Positions 52,980 to 62,024 of a DNA stretch of 64,000 bases are shown here, piece after piece. Source of the stretch: Enhydrobacter sp. (lineage in GTDB: Bacteria; Pseudomonadota; Alphaproteobacteria; Reyranellales; Reyranellaceae); contig CP075528.1 of the NCBI GenBank assembly GCA_025808875.1, positions 4,462,473 through 4,526,472 of the forward strand. Reading direction: 5' to 3'. How positions within the stretch are numbered: the first letter of the stretch is position 1; every line of letters starts with the position of its first letter. A model generated the notes under the pieces. The model was not told where the DNA came from. It searched no databases and saw only the letters and a program-made list of their open reading frames with translations. The position numbers were made by a program, and so were the translations under genes.

Positions 52980-54131
52980 ATGGCCGGTCCGCTTTCGGGG
53001 CTGACGATCGTGGAACTGGCGGGCATCGGCCCCGGTCCCATGTGCTCGATGATGCTGGGCGACATGGGTGCCGACGTGATCCGCATCGATCGCACCAAGG
53101 CACATGTCATGGACCGTCTTGCCGATCCGAAGTTCGCTGTGCACAACCGCAGTCGTCGTTCGGTATCGGTCGACCTGCAGAAAAAGGAAGGCGTCGAGGT
53201 GGTGCTGCGCCTCATCGACAAGGCCGACGGCGTCACCGAGCCGTTCAGACCCGGCGTCGCCGAGCGCCTCGGTGTCGGCCCTGATGTATGTCTCGCACGC
53301 AATCCCAAGCTGGTCTACGGACGGATGACCGGCTGGGGCCAGGAAGGACCGCTGGCCAAGGCGGCCGGTCACGACATCAACTACATCGCTCTGACCGGCG
53401 CGCTGCACGCGATCGGGCCGCAGGACAAGCCGACGCCGCCGCTCAACCTGGTGGGCGATTTCGGTGGCGGTGGCATGTTGCTGGCTTTCGGCATGGTGTG
53501 CGGCCTTCTCGAAGCCCAGAGGTCCGGCAAAGGTCAGGTCGTCGATGCTGCCATGGTAGATGGTACGGCCCTGCTGCTGGGTGCGCTCTACGGCATGACC
53601 GGGGCCGGTCTTTGGAACGATCAGGAACGCGGCGCCAATCTGCTCGATGGCGGCGCCCATTTTTACGGAACCTACGAAACCAGGGACGGCAAGTTCGTGT
53701 CCGTCGGTTCGATCGAACCGCAATTCTACGAGCTTCTGCTCGACAAGACGGGGCTGAAAGGGGAGTCGCTGCCGCCACAGATGGACCGCAAGGCCTGGGC
53801 CCAGCTCAAGAGCCGCCTCACCGCCATCTTCAAGACGAAGACCCGCGATGAATGGTGCGCGATCATGGAAGGAAGCGACATCTGCTTTGCGCCGGTACTG
53901 ACGATGAAGGAGGCACCGCTCCATCCGCACGCCAAGGCGCGCGGCGCCTACGTCGATGTTTCGGGCTTCCCGCAGCCCGCCGCCGCGCCGCGCTTCTCGC
54001 GCACCAGGGAAAGCGTGCGCGGGCCGGCCGCGAAGCGAGGTCAGCACACCGACGAGGTGTTGGGCGAGAAGGGCTTCTCGGCTAAGGAGATCGCCGAGCT
54101 CAAGACCGCGGGAATCGTCGGCGCGCAGTAA
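52980..54131 (+). CDS. CaiB/BaiF CoA-transferase, AMACR-like
   Basis: 383 aa from ATG 52980 with AGGAGGAAGTC directly upstream. Start GPLSGLTIVELAGIGPGPMCSMMLGDMGADVIRID and GWGQEGPLAKAAGHDINYIALTGAL carry the family His and Asp (in AGHDINY) used by alpha-methylacyl-CoA racemase. GDFGGGGMLLAFGMVCGLLEAQRSGKGQVVDAAMVDG follows. Racemase use of 2-methyl acyl-CoA or CoA transfer are both possible; the H-D pair favours the racemase subgroup. The stop is seven bases from the EI24 gene. Confidence 0.9.
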   Translation: MAGPLSGLTIVELAGIGPGPMCSMMLGDMGADVIRIDRTKAHVMDRLADPKFAVHNRSRRSVSVDLQKKEGVEVVLRLIDKADGVTEPFRPGVAERLGVGPDVCLARNPKLVYGRMTGWGQEGPLAKAAGHDINYIALTGALHAIGPQDKPTPPLNLVGDFGGGGMLLAFGMVCGLLEAQRSGKGQVVDAAMVDGTALLLGALYGMTGAGLWNDQERGANLLDGGAHFYGTYETRDGKFVSVGSIEPQFYELLLDKTGLKGESLPPQMDRKAWAQLKSRLTAIFKTKTRDEWCAIMEGSDICFAPVLTMKEAPLHPHAKARGAYVDVSGFPQPAAAPRFSRTRESVRGPAAKRGQHTDEVLGEKGFSAKEIAELKTAGIVGAQ

Positions 54132-54138
54132 TGAGCGC

Positions 54139-54864
54139 ATGATACGCGCCTTCGAATTGGCGGTTCGCCAACTCGGCGACCCTCGACTGCGGAGCGTGCT
54201 CTGGCAATCGCTGTTGCTGTCGCTGGTGTTGCAAGCGGCGATCGCTGCGCTGGCGTGGTGGGCGTTGCAGTCGTTCGCCACGTTCCAATGGAGCTGGGTC
54301 AACGACCTGATCCGCTGGTTGGGCGGCGGTGCCGTCGTGTTCGTGGCGTTGCTGCTGTTCCCCGCGAGCTTCGGCATCATCGTCTCGATCTTCATGGAGA
54401 GGATCGCCGACATCGTCGAAAGCGAGCACTATCCCGAACTCGGACCGGCTCACGGCATTCCGCTCTGGGCGGGAATCTGGTCGGGCCTGGTATTCCTGGT
54501 CACGCTGATCGTCCTGAATCTCGTCATGCTGCCTTTCTACCTCTTGGCGCTGTTCATTGCCGGCTTGGGTGTCGTGCTGTTCTACGGTATCAACGGTTGG
54601 CTGACCGGCCGGGAGTACTACGAGCAGGTGGCACTCCGCCGGCTCGAACGCACCGAGGTCAAGGCTTGGCGAAAGGCCAATGTCGGCCAACTGTGGCTGA
54701 CCGGCATCGTCATCGCCTTCCTGGGCACCATCCCGGTGCTCAACCTGATCGTGCCGGTCATAGGGATGGCGGCAATGGTGCATGTGGCCCGAACGCTCAG
54801 ATCGCCGGCCGGTACATCCAACGGGACCGGTCGGCCCTTTAATCCACCGGTTGAGCGGCGCTAG
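54139..54864 (+). CDS. EI24 / CysZ-like membrane protein
   Basis: 241 aa. Four to five hydrophobic helices: VLWQSLLLSLVLQAAIAALAWWAL, GGGAVVFVALLLFPASFGIIVSIFM, WAGIWSGLVFLVTLIVLNLVMLPFYLLALFIAGLG and LTGIVIAFLGTIPVLNLIVPVIGMAAM. NGWLTGREYYEQVALRRL is the conserved cytoplasmic segment of the EI24 (CysZ) family. CysZ takes up sulfate, but many relatives do not have that role. ATG 54139 is seven bases after the CaiB stop. Confidence 0.88.
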   Translation: MIRAFELAVRQLGDPRLRSVLWQSLLLSLVLQAAIAALAWWALQSFATFQWSWVNDLIRWLGGGAVVFVALLLFPASFGIIVSIFMERIADIVESEHYPELGPAHGIPLWAGIWSGLVFLVTLIVLNLVMLPFYLLALFIAGLGVVLFYGINGWLTGREYYEQVALRRLERTEVKAWRKANVGQLWLTGIVIAFLGTIPVLNLIVPVIGMAAMVHVARTLRSPAGTSNGTGRPFNPPVERR

Positions 54865-54874
54865 TATCGCTCCC

Positions 54875-55264
54875 ATGAAGATCGCCCCCTCGACGCTGGC
54901 CGTGGCCGTATGCCTCGGGGGATGCGTCACCGGTGCCCCGGACTATGTGTTGACCGGCGGTGAAGTCGGCGTCTTCAGGTCGGCAAATGCCGGCCGACCT
55001 ATCCCCCTCGACCGCATCAAAGGCATGGACGAGCGCGAGGTGATTGCGACCTTCGGCGCGCCTTTGCTCGACCGCAAGGATGAACCGGCTCGCGTCCTGC
55101 GCTTCCAGTCCGATGCCTGCACGCTCTTCGTGTCGCTATACCGTAGTGGCAACTCGGAGTGGCGAGCTTCCTTCGCCGAAGCGTACGACCCGCAGCTACG
55201 GCCCCTCCCATCGGTCGATCAATGCGCGGGGTCGGTGGCTACGCAGAAGAAGCGCCTAGCCTAG
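54875..55264 (+). CDS. Small putative lipoprotein
   Basis: 129 aa. The N-terminus MKIAPSTLAVAVCLGGC has a short hydrophobic stretch ending in a lipobox-like Leu-Gly-Gly-Cys (cysteine 17). The mature part contains RIKGMDEREVIATFGAPLLDRKDEPARVLRFQSDACTLFVSLYRSG, reminiscent of the SmpA/OmlA beta-lactamase-inhibitor-like fold (small outer-membrane lipoproteins). The stop overlaps the opposite-strand dioxygenase stop at a shared CTAG. Confidence 0.72.
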   Translation: MKIAPSTLAVAVCLGGCVTGAPDYVLTGGEVGVFRSANAGRPIPLDRIKGMDEREVIATFGAPLLDRKDEPARVLRFQSDACTLFVSLYRSGNSEWRASFAEAYDPQLRPLPSVDQCAGSVATQKKRLA

Positions 55265-56313
55265 CCAGGCGTGTCCGATCTGTCCTCTCGCCAGAAATCG
55301 AGCTTCTCCTGCACCGGCCTGTCGGAGAAAGAGAACAACACCGCCTCGCTTGCCGCCTCGTGTACGACCGTCGTCCAGCTCGGTACGACGAACTGGTCGC
55401 GCTTCCTCCAGCGGAAGATCCGGTCGCCGATCCGACTCTCGCCTTCGCCTTCGACAACGGAGAAGACTGTGCCGTCGGTGCTGCGGTAGGGCGCCGTGAC
55501 GAAGCCCGCCGGGAGGAGCTGCATGAAGGTGCCCATGGTCGCCATCGGCGCGCCGCCGCTGGCCGGGTTGACATAGCGCAGCTTGTAGCCGTGGCAGGCG
55601 TCGGCCGGACCCGCCTTGGCGAGGCCCGCCAACGCCTCTCGGGTGCGCGCATAGGGATAGTTGAAGATCGGCGAGGTTTGCCTGCTCGGCTTCCAGTCGA
55701 CCGGCAGCAGCCCCGACGCGAACCTGGCGTCCGACGTGCCGGTTGGCGCCGTGACTGGCTGCTCGTCGGTGTCGAGGTTTTCGGCGAAGCCCGCGTTGAA
55801 GATCGCCACCATCGGTATGTCGAGTCCGTCGAGCCAGACCATGGGCTGCGATGAATCGTTGCCGTGATCGTGCCAGGTCCAGCTCGGCGTGATGACGAAA
55901 TCGCCCTCACGCATGATCGTGCGCTCACCGTCGACCGTGGTGTAGGCGCCTTCGCCCTCCACGATGAAGCGCAGCGCCGACTGAGTGTGCCGATGGGCTG
56001 GCGCAATCTCGCCCGGCAAGATGAGCTGCAGGCCGGCATAGAGTGTCGGCGTCACGCAGGTACTGCCCCGCATCGCCGGATTCTCAAGAATCAGCACGCG
56101 TCGCACCGCCTCCTGGGCAGTGATGAGCGCACCAGCTTCCATCAGGAACGGCCTCACTTTCTCGTAGTCCCAATGAGCTGGCTGGTACTTCGGCAGGGGA
56201 GTCGGCGGCACGAGTTGGTGCAGCGACTCCCAGAGCGGAGCCATCGATAACCCGCCAATGCGCTCGTAGAAGTCGCGCCGCGTGTTGCCGCGGACGGCGC
56301 CGCCCGCCATCAC
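55261..56313 (-). CDS. Gentisate 1,2-dioxygenase-like bicupin
   Basis: 350 aa. The first cupin carries the Fe ligands in APAHRHTQSALRFIVEG (about 101-117) and the distal His of TPSWTWHDHGND (about 144-152); the second cupin (residues 240-330) has GEGESRIGDRIF and RKRDQFVVPSWT with fewer ligands. This is the gentisate dioxygenase pattern of ring cleavage to maleylpyruvate in aromatic degradation. No maleylpyruvate isomerase or hydrolase is adjacent. Upstream PuuD-like gene is three bases away on the same strand, so they share a transcript. Confidence 0.88.
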   Translation of the reverse strand: MMAGGAVRGNTRRDFYERIGGLSMAPLWESLHQLVPPTPLPKYQPAHWDYEKVRPFLMEAGALITAQEAVRRVLILENPAMRGSTCVTPTLYAGLQLILPGEIAPAHRHTQSALRFIVEGEGAYTTVDGERTIMREGDFVITPSWTWHDHGNDSSQPMVWLDGLDIPMVAIFNAGFAENLDTDEQPVTAPTGTSDARFASGLLPVDWKPSRQTSPIFNYPYARTREALAGLAKAGPADACHGYKLRYVNPASGGAPMATMGTFMQLLPAGFVTAPYRSTDGTVFSVVEGEGESRIGDRIFRWRKRDQFVVPSWTTVVHEAASEAVLFSFSDRPVQEKLDFWREDRSDTPG

Positions 56314-56316
56314 CTG

Positions 56317-57135
56317 CTACTCCGCCGCGATCTTGAGGGATGAGTCGAGGCGCGCCATCGCCCGCGCGCGGCATGCTTCGGCAAAGGCATCGAACAGCAC
56401 CGTCGAAACGGGATTCTCGAGTGCCCGGTGCTCGGGGTGCCACTGCACCGCCAGGCAGAAGCCCGGTCCATCGGACACGCTGAAGGCCTCGACCTGGCCA
56501 TCGTCCGCCAGCGCCTCGAGCCGCGCGCGCGGCGCCAGCCGGTCGACGCCTTGGGCATGCAGCGAGTTCACGCGCACCCGCCGCTCGCCCAACAGCCGGT
56601 GCAACAGGCCGCCTTCGACAATCTCGACATCGTGCACCGGCGCGTAGTTCACATCGGCGTCGGTGGTCCTGGGCGAGCGGTGATCGCGCCGGCCGTCGAC
56701 CTCGTGTACGAACTGGTGCAGCGTGCCCCCAAGCGCCACGTTGACTTCCTGCAAGCCGCGGCATATCGCAAACAGTGGCACCGCCCGATCGATGGCATGC
56801 CGAATCAGCGGCAAGGTCATGGCGTCGCGCGCTGCATCGTGCACGGTGCCATCCCGGCTTGGCGCACCGCCATAATGGCGCGGCTCGACATTGGACGGGC
56901 TGCCCGTCAGGACCACGCCATCCAGCGAATCGAGCAGGTGGTCGAGCGCATCGGTCATTGTCCCGCCTTCGGCGAGTTCGCGTCCGATAGCCGGGATCAA
57001 GACCGGCAGCGCGCCAATGGAGCCCAGCGTCGCCTGGACGTACTTTTCGTTGACGGTGTGCTGCCAGCCGCCGCGGCCATTCTCCTTCAGGCAGGCGGTG
57101 ATACCTACCAGAGGCCGCAATAAACGTCGTCTCAT
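56317..57135 (-). CDS. PuuD-like class I glutamine amidotransferase (gamma-Glu-GABA hydrolase type)
   Basis: 272 aa from ATG 57135 (MRRRLLRPLVGITACLK); an ATG at 57147 is an alternative. DGVVLTGSPSNVEPRHYGG, the nucleophile in PLFAICRGLQEVNVALGG (Cys at about 119) and the His-Glu pair in VQWHPEHRAL complete the triad. PuuD hydrolyses gamma-glutamyl-GABA in putrescine breakdown; others in the family have peptide substrates. Shares a transcript with the gentisate dioxygenase gene, an unexpected pair. Divergent from secB. Confidence 0.9.
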   Translation of the reverse strand: MRRRLLRPLVGITACLKENGRGGWQHTVNEKYVQATLGSIGALPVLIPAIGRELAEGGTMTDALDHLLDSLDGVVLTGSPSNVEPRHYGGAPSRDGTVHDAARDAMTLPLIRHAIDRAVPLFAICRGLQEVNVALGGTLHQFVHEVDGRRDHRSPRTTDADVNYAPVHDVEIVEGGLLHRLLGERRVRVNSLHAQGVDRLAPRARLEALADDGQVEAFSVSDGPGFCLAVQWHPEHRALENPVSTVLFDAFAEACRARAMARLDSSLKIAAE

Positions 57136-57257
57136 GAACGCTATCATCGCCAAAGCGCGGTTTCTTGGCAATTGCCGCCCCGGCGGGCCCGCCCGCATCT
57201 TGTGCAGTGCTGGCTTGCGTGGTACCGCCCGCCGCCAACAAGCCAGCCAGCGAAAGC

Positions 57258-57776
57258 ATGCCGATGTCGAACGCCAATCCGCCATCCTCCAGCCCGACCC
57301 CGCCGCAGGCGCCTCCGGCGCCTCTCACCATGCACGGCCAGTACATCAAGGACCTGAGCTTCGAGAATCCGCGCGCGCCGCAGAGCCTGATCGAGCAGAA
57401 GCAACCTCAGCTCAGCCTGAACGTGACGGTCAACACCAAGCAGTTCGATCCTCGCACCTTCGAGGTGGCGCTCACCATCGAAGCGAGCGCACAGACGCCC
57501 GAGAAAGAACCGCTCTTCATGCTCGAGCTGATCTACGCCGGCACGGTGTCGCTCGGCGAAGTGCCGCAGGAAGCGGTCGGTCCGCTGCTCTTCATCGAGA
57601 CGCCACGGCTGCTCTTCCCCTTCGCCCGCGCCATCGTGGCCAACGCCACGCGCGAGGCCGGCTTTCCGCCTCTCAACATCGCGCCTGTGGATTTCGTCGC
57701 GCTCTACCGCCAGCAACTCGAGGCGAGTGGCGGGCAGATTTCCACGGTGCCCAGCGGTCCGGTCGGCCACGCCTAG
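57258..57776 (+). CDS. secB: Protein-export chaperone SecB
   Basis: 172 aa. After a Pro/Ser-rich head (residues 1-24), HGQYIKDLSFENPRAPQSL is the SecB signature, followed by LNVTVNTKQF, FEVALTIEAS, FMLELIYAGTVSLGEVPQE, LLFPFARAIVANATREAGFPPLNIAPVDFVALY. Forms a tetramer that holds preproteins unfolded for SecA. Start chosen at the first of two close ATGs (57258, 57264). Next to dnaQ as in many alphaproteobacteria. Confidence 0.95.
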   Translation: MPMSNANPPSSSPTPPQAPPAPLTMHGQYIKDLSFENPRAPQSLIEQKQPQLSLNVTVNTKQFDPRTFEVALTIEASAQTPEKEPLFMLELIYAGTVSLGEVPQEAVGPLLFIETPRLLFPFARAIVANATREAGFPPLNIAPVDFVALYRQQLEASGGQISTVPSGPVGHA

Positions 57777-57792
57777 CTGGCATCTGACGGCG

Positions 57793-58467
57793 CTATTCTG
57801 TCTTCAGCCAGATGGGATCGCTGATCTGCTTCAGGAACTCGGCATGGGCCGCGAGCTCTGCCTCGCTTGCTGCATGCAGCCGGGATGGGCGCACCGGTCC
57901 GGTCATGAGGCCGACGCTCACCGCTGCCGAGATCGCCGACGCAAGACCGAGGTCGCGCTGGCGGCCGCCGCTCAGTTCAAGATAGACCTCGGCCAATAGC
58001 TCTGCATCGAGCAACGCGCCGTGTTTGGTGCGATTCGAGTTGTCGACCCCGAACCGCACGCACAGCGCATCGAGGCTGGCGCGCTGGCCGGGATACTTCC
58101 TGCGCGCCATCGACACGGTATCGACGTAGGGGTTGGCCAGACTGGCGCGGCCGCAACGCCCCAGCTCTGCGTTGAGAAACCCGAGATCGAACTGGGCATT
58201 GTGAATGACCAGCCGCGAATCGCCGATGAAGCCCAACAGCTGATCCACCTTGTCGGCGAACAGCGGCTTGTCAGCGAGGAATTCGTCAGTGATGCCATGC
58301 ACATCCTGGGCGGCGCTCGGCATCGGCATTTCAGGATTGAAATAGAGCTGGAAGGTGCGCCCCGTGGCGACCATGTTCATCAACTCGATACAGCCTACCT
58401 CGACGACGCGGTGCCCGGCGAGCGGATCGAGCCCGGTGGTTTCCGTGTCGAGGACGACTTCGCGCAT
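57793..58467 (-). CDS. dnaQ: DNA polymerase III epsilon subunit
   Basis: 224 aa. Exo I VVLDTETTGLDP (Asp7, Glu9), Exo II HNAQFDLGFLN (about 89-99), and Exo III-epsilon HGALLDAELLAEVYLEL (about 148-164), the DEDDh arrangement of the proofreading exonuclease. NPEMPMPSAAQDVHGIT is the family loop. Works with the alpha subunit in the replicase core. Follows coaE on the same strand with a 16-base gap. Confidence 0.96.
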   Translation of the reverse strand: MREVVLDTETTGLDPLAGHRVVEVGCIELMNMVATGRTFQLYFNPEMPMPSAAQDVHGITDEFLADKPLFADKVDQLLGFIGDSRLVIHNAQFDLGFLNAELGRCGRASLANPYVDTVSMARRKYPGQRASLDALCVRFGVDNSNRTKHGALLDAELLAEVYLELSGGRQRDLGLASAISAAVSVGLMTGPVRPSRLHAASEAELAAHAEFLKQISDPIWLKTE

Positions 58468-58483
58468 CGCCCGACCTTCTAGC

Positions 58484-59146
58484 CTACTTTCGTTGGGCGC
58501 GCGCCAGACGGGCTGTGAATTTCTCCTTCCAGGGATCGAGCGGCCAGCAGCAGCCTCGCCGCCGCTTGAGGCGCGCCACTGCCTGCTTGAGCGCGGCGCG
58601 AGTCGGAGCCAGTCCCAACCCGGTGGGTATGACGATCGTCGCCTTGCGCCGCTTCACCGGATCGGGAACCTGCTGACGCAGGATGCCATCGAACCGGTCG
58701 GTCGTCATGCCAAGCCGCGCCATGACCCGCCGGCGTTGCAGGAAAGCCGGTGCACTAACCACCAGCGTGGCGTCGACCCGTCGCTCTCCCAGGCCCTCGA
58801 ACAGCAGGGGGATGTCGAGCACGACGAGCGGCACGCGACGCTGGGCGGCGCGCTTGAGGAACCCCTTCTGACGCTGGCCTACCAATGGATGAACGATGGC
58901 TTCCAGTCGCCGCAGTGCCTCCTTGTTGCCGAATACACGCGTGCCGAGCGCCTGGCGGTCGAGCACACCCCCTTTTACCACGCCTGGGAATGCAGCCTCG
59001 ATAGCCGGCAATGCCGTACCCCCGGGAGCCTGAAGGGCGTGGACATTGGCGTCGGCGTCGTACACGGGCACGCCCATCTGCCGCAGCATCCTCGCCGCAG
59101 TGGACTTGCCCATGCCGATGGAGCCAGTAAGGCCGACGATAACCAT
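58484..59146 (-). CDS. coaE: Dephospho-CoA kinase
   Basis: 220 aa. P-loop GLTGSIGMGKST (about 5-16), VYDADANVHAL (the substrate Asp), VFGNKEALRRLEAIVHPLV, and LVVLDIPLLFEG with RVMARLGMTTDRFDGILRQQ. Performs the last step of CoA synthesis. Slightly longer than usual because of a basic C-terminal tail (PWKEKFTARLARAQRK). Upstream of dnaQ. Confidence 0.96.
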   Translation of the reverse strand: MVIVGLTGSIGMGKSTAARMLRQMGVPVYDADANVHALQAPGGTALPAIEAAFPGVVKGGVLDRQALGTRVFGNKEALRRLEAIVHPLVGQRQKGFLKRAAQRRVPLVVLDIPLLFEGLGERRVDATLVVSAPAFLQRRRVMARLGMTTDRFDGILRQQVPDPVKRRKATIVIPTGLGLAPTRAALKQAVARLKRRRGCCWPLDPWKEKFTARLARAQRK

Positions 59147-59205
59147 TGCACAATTCCCCCTTCCCGGAGGCCGGCAAGGGCAGGCGCCGAGAGAAGGAAC
59201 TCGAA

Positions 59206-60183
59206 CTACGGAAGCAGAACCGTCTGGCCGGTTGTCTTGCGGCTCTCAAGGTCGATGTGGGCCTGCGCAGCCTCGGCCAACGGATAGCGCTGGTCGATGG
59301 CGATCTTCACCTTGCCGCTCTTGACCATCTTGAACACGGCCTTGGCAGCGGCTTCCAGCGACTTGCGCGTGGCGGTGTAGGCGCCGAGACTCGGCCGCGT
59401 GACGTAGAGCGAGCCTTTGGTGTTGAGGATGCCGAGCGCGACCGGCGGCACCGCGCCCGACGCGTTGCCGAAGGAGACCATCAGGCCGCGCGGCTGCAGG
59501 CAATCGAGCGAGGCATTCCAGGTGTCCTTGCCGACACCGTCGACGACGACCGGCACGCCTTTGCCCTTGGTGATCTTCTTCACTTCGGCGACGATGTCCT
59601 CCTTGGTGTAGTCGATCACCCACTTGTAGCCGTTCTTCCTGGCGAGGGCGGCTTTCTCGGGCGACGAGGTCGTGCCGATCACTTTGTAACCGCGCGCCTT
59701 GGCCCACTGGCCGAACAGCAGGCCGACACCGCCGGCAGCGGCGTGGAACAGGATGATATCGCCCTTCTTCAGCCAGGCCTTGGGCGTGTGATCGACCAGA
59801 TACTCGGTCGTCATGCCCTTGAGCATGATCGCGGCGGCCTGTTCGTCGCTCACGCCCTTGGGCACATGAACCAGCTGGTCGACGCCCATCAAGCGCTCCT
59901 GGCAGTACGCGCCGAGCACACCGCAATAGGCCACCCGGTCGCCCTTCTTGAAGCCGCGGACCTTGGGGCCCACCTCAACGATGACGCCTGCGGCCTCGCG
60001 GCCTACGGCGTTCGGCAGAGGCGTTTGATAGAGGCCGGAGCGTGTGTAGACGTCGATGAAATTGAGCCCGATTGCGGTGTGCCTGATCTTCACCTGGCCT
60101 GGGCCGGGCGAGCCGACGTTGACGTCGGCGAGCTGCATCTTCTCAGGTCCGCCATTTTCGTGAATCAGGATCGACTTCGACAT
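59206..60183 (-). CDS. NADPH:quinone oxidoreductase (QOR-type MDR)
   Basis: 325 aa from ATG 60183 with GGGAGAAGAG. IRHTAIGLNFIDVYTRSGLYQTPLPNAVGREAAG is the QOR1 hallmark; ILFHAAAGGVGLLFGQWAKARGYKVIGTTSS is the nucleotide motif (A-A-x-G-x-V-G); IDQRYPLAEAAQAHIDLESRKTTGQTVLL is the family C-terminus. A zinc-free, zeta-crystallin-like reductase. It separates coaE from the maf/aroE unit. Confidence 0.94.
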   Translation of the reverse strand: MSKSILIHENGGPEKMQLADVNVGSPGPGQVKIRHTAIGLNFIDVYTRSGLYQTPLPNAVGREAAGVIVEVGPKVRGFKKGDRVAYCGVLGAYCQERLMGVDQLVHVPKGVSDEQAAAIMLKGMTTEYLVDHTPKAWLKKGDIILFHAAAGGVGLLFGQWAKARGYKVIGTTSSPEKAALARKNGYKWVIDYTKEDIVAEVKKITKGKGVPVVVDGVGKDTWNASLDCLQPRGLMVSFGNASGAVPPVALGILNTKGSLYVTRPSLGAYTATRKSLEAAAKAVFKMVKSGKVKIAIDQRYPLAEAAQAHIDLESRKTTGQTVLLP

Positions 60184-60283
60184 CTCTTCTCCCCCTCTGC
60201 TCGGCACCTGCCAGAGTAGCAAGTATAATGGCGGCCTGCTCGTCCGCCAGCCTGAGACAAACCCCGATTCCAGGAGGGACTTG

Positions 60284-61402
60284 ATGCGCCGCCGCCGTCT
60301 GCTCTTCGCCACTGCCGTCGCCTTGACTGCGCCGGGAATCGTCCGCGGACAGACCGTCCAAAGGAGCGCCAAAGCCTCCTATCGGCTGGTGACGTTAGCA
60401 ACCGGCTTTGTCCAACCATGGAGCATGGCCTTCTTGCCCGGAGACGGGATATTGATCACGGAGCGGCCGGGACGACTGAGACTGTTCGCCAACGGCAAGC
60501 TCGATCCTCGACCTGTACTGAACGCGCCCAAGGTCTATGCTTCCGGCCAGGGCGGGCTGCTCGACGTTTGCCTGCACCCCGACTTTTCCCGCAACGGCGT
60601 GCTCTATCTGACCTACTCGGCACAGGATGAGGGCGGCGCCGCGACCCGCGTGGCGCGCGCGGAGTTCCGTGGCGACGGCCTGCGCAGCCTGACGCCGCTT
60701 TTCGAGGCTCTGCCACGCGCTTCGGGAAGCCTGCACTTCGGTTCACGCATCGCCTTCGACCGTGCCGGCCTGATGTACGTCACCACCGGCGAGCGTTACC
60801 AGATGAAACGGGCGCAAGATCTCAACGACCTGGCCGGCAAGGTAGTGCGCCTGCGGGACGACGGCTCTATTCCCCACGACAATCCGTTCGTCGGGCGCGC
60901 CGGCATGCGACCTGAGATTTTTACCTATGGACATCGCAATCCGCAGGGCATCGCCGTCCATCCTGCCACGGGCCGCATCTGGATTTGCGAACACGGGCCG
61001 AGGGGCGGCGATGAAATCAATATCCTGAAGCCGGGCGCCAACTACGGCTGGCCTCTAGCCACACATGGAGTCGACTACAGTGGCGCCATCATCAGCCCCA
61101 ACAAGAGCCTGCCCGGCATGGAGGATCCCGTGCGCGCCTGGGTGCCGTCGATCTCGCCGTGCGGCCTCTGCTTCTACACTGGCGATCCCTTCCCTGAGTG
61201 GAAGGGATCGATGTTCACCGGCGCCCTGTCGAACGACGCGTTGTTCCGCATCGAGTTCGACGGCGAGCGCTATGTCAGCGAGGAACGGTTGCTCGTCGAA
61301 CGACTTCCGTATATCCGCGACGTACGCCAAGGGCCCGATGGACTCCTGTATCTTGTCACGCAGAGCGGAGACAGCGGATTGTACCGCATCGAACCCGCGT
61401 AA
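60284..61402 (+). CDS. PQQ-dependent aldose sugar dehydrogenase-like protein
   Basis: 372 aa from ATG 60284 with AGGAGGG. MRRRRLLFATAVALTAPGIVRG is a Tat-like signal. The six-blade propeller of the YliI/Asd family is visible: VQPWSMAFLPGDGILITERPGRL, LDVCLHPDFSRNGVLYLTYSA, GSRIAFDRAGLMYVTTGERY, GHRNPQGIAVHPATGRIWICEHGPRGGDEINIL and VRQGPDGLLYLVTQ. The catalytic His is the one in the GSLHFG region or GHRNPQG. Oxidises aldoses in the periplasm if PQQ is available. Confidence 0.9.
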   Translation: MRRRRLLFATAVALTAPGIVRGQTVQRSAKASYRLVTLATGFVQPWSMAFLPGDGILITERPGRLRLFANGKLDPRPVLNAPKVYASGQGGLLDVCLHPDFSRNGVLYLTYSAQDEGGAATRVARAEFRGDGLRSLTPLFEALPRASGSLHFGSRIAFDRAGLMYVTTGERYQMKRAQDLNDLAGKVVRLRDDGSIPHDNPFVGRAGMRPEIFTYGHRNPQGIAVHPATGRIWICEHGPRGGDEINILKPGANYGWPLATHGVDYSGAIISPNKSLPGMEDPVRAWVPSISPCGLCFYTGDPFPEWKGSMFTGALSNDALFRIEFDGERYVSEERLLVERLPYIRDVRQGPDGLLYLVTQSGDSGLYRIEPA

Positions 61403-61412
61403 GTCTGAAGAA

Positions 61413-62024
61413 ATGACCGGCCCACGTCTCATCCTTGCTTCCGCCAGTCCCTCGCGCCGTCAGCTCCTCGCTAATGCCGGACTCGAGTTCGAGGTCGAGC
61501 CGTCGGGTGTAGACGAGGACGAGGTGAAACGCAGCCTTCTGGCCGAGCGCGCCTCGCCGCAGGAGATCGCGGAGGAGCTCGCCGAGATGAAGGCGCTGCG
61601 GGTCTCCAGCCGTCATCCCGAAGCCATGGTGGTAGGCGGCGATTCGACTCTCGCTTGCGGTGGGCGCATGTTCGACAAGCCTCTTGGCTTGGACGCGGCG
61701 CGCAAGCAGCTCCTCGCGTTGCGCGGCCTGACGCATGAACTTTTTTCATCGGTCGTCGTCGCCCGCGGCGGCACACGTCTGTGGCACTGGAATGAACGTG
61801 CGAGACTCACGATGCGCCCCTTCTCCGAACCCTTTCTGAACGCCTATCTCGCGCGCACCGGCGAGCAGGTCCTGTACTCAGTCGGCGCCTACCAGCTCGA
61901 GGGACTGGGCGCGCACCTGTTCAGCCGGGTCGACGGCGACTATTTCACCATCCTCGGCCTGCCGCTGCTCCCGCTGCTGTCGTTCCTGCAGGGCCACGGC
62001 ATCGGCCTGGAGCAGGCGGCATGA
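61413..62024 (+). CDS. maf: Maf-family nucleotide pyrophosphatase
   Basis: 203 aa. LILASASPSRRQLLANAGL is the N-terminal substrate loop (a slightly divergent S-x-S-P-R-R), MVVGGDSTLACGGRMFDKP (catalytic Asp at about 74) and GLTHELFSSVVVARGG follow, then YLARTGEQVLYSVGAYQLEGLGAHLFSRVDGDYFTILGLPLLPLL. Removes modified or excess nucleoside triphosphates. Overlaps aroE by ATGA. Confidence 0.94.
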   Translation: MTGPRLILASASPSRRQLLANAGLEFEVEPSGVDEDEVKRSLLAERASPQEIAEELAEMKALRVSSRHPEAMVVGGDSTLACGGRMFDKPLGLDAARKQLLALRGLTHELFSSVVVARGGTRLWHWNERARLTMRPFSEPFLNAYLARTGEQVLYSVGAYQLEGLGAHLFSRVDGDYFTILGLPLLPLLSFLQGHGIGLEQAA

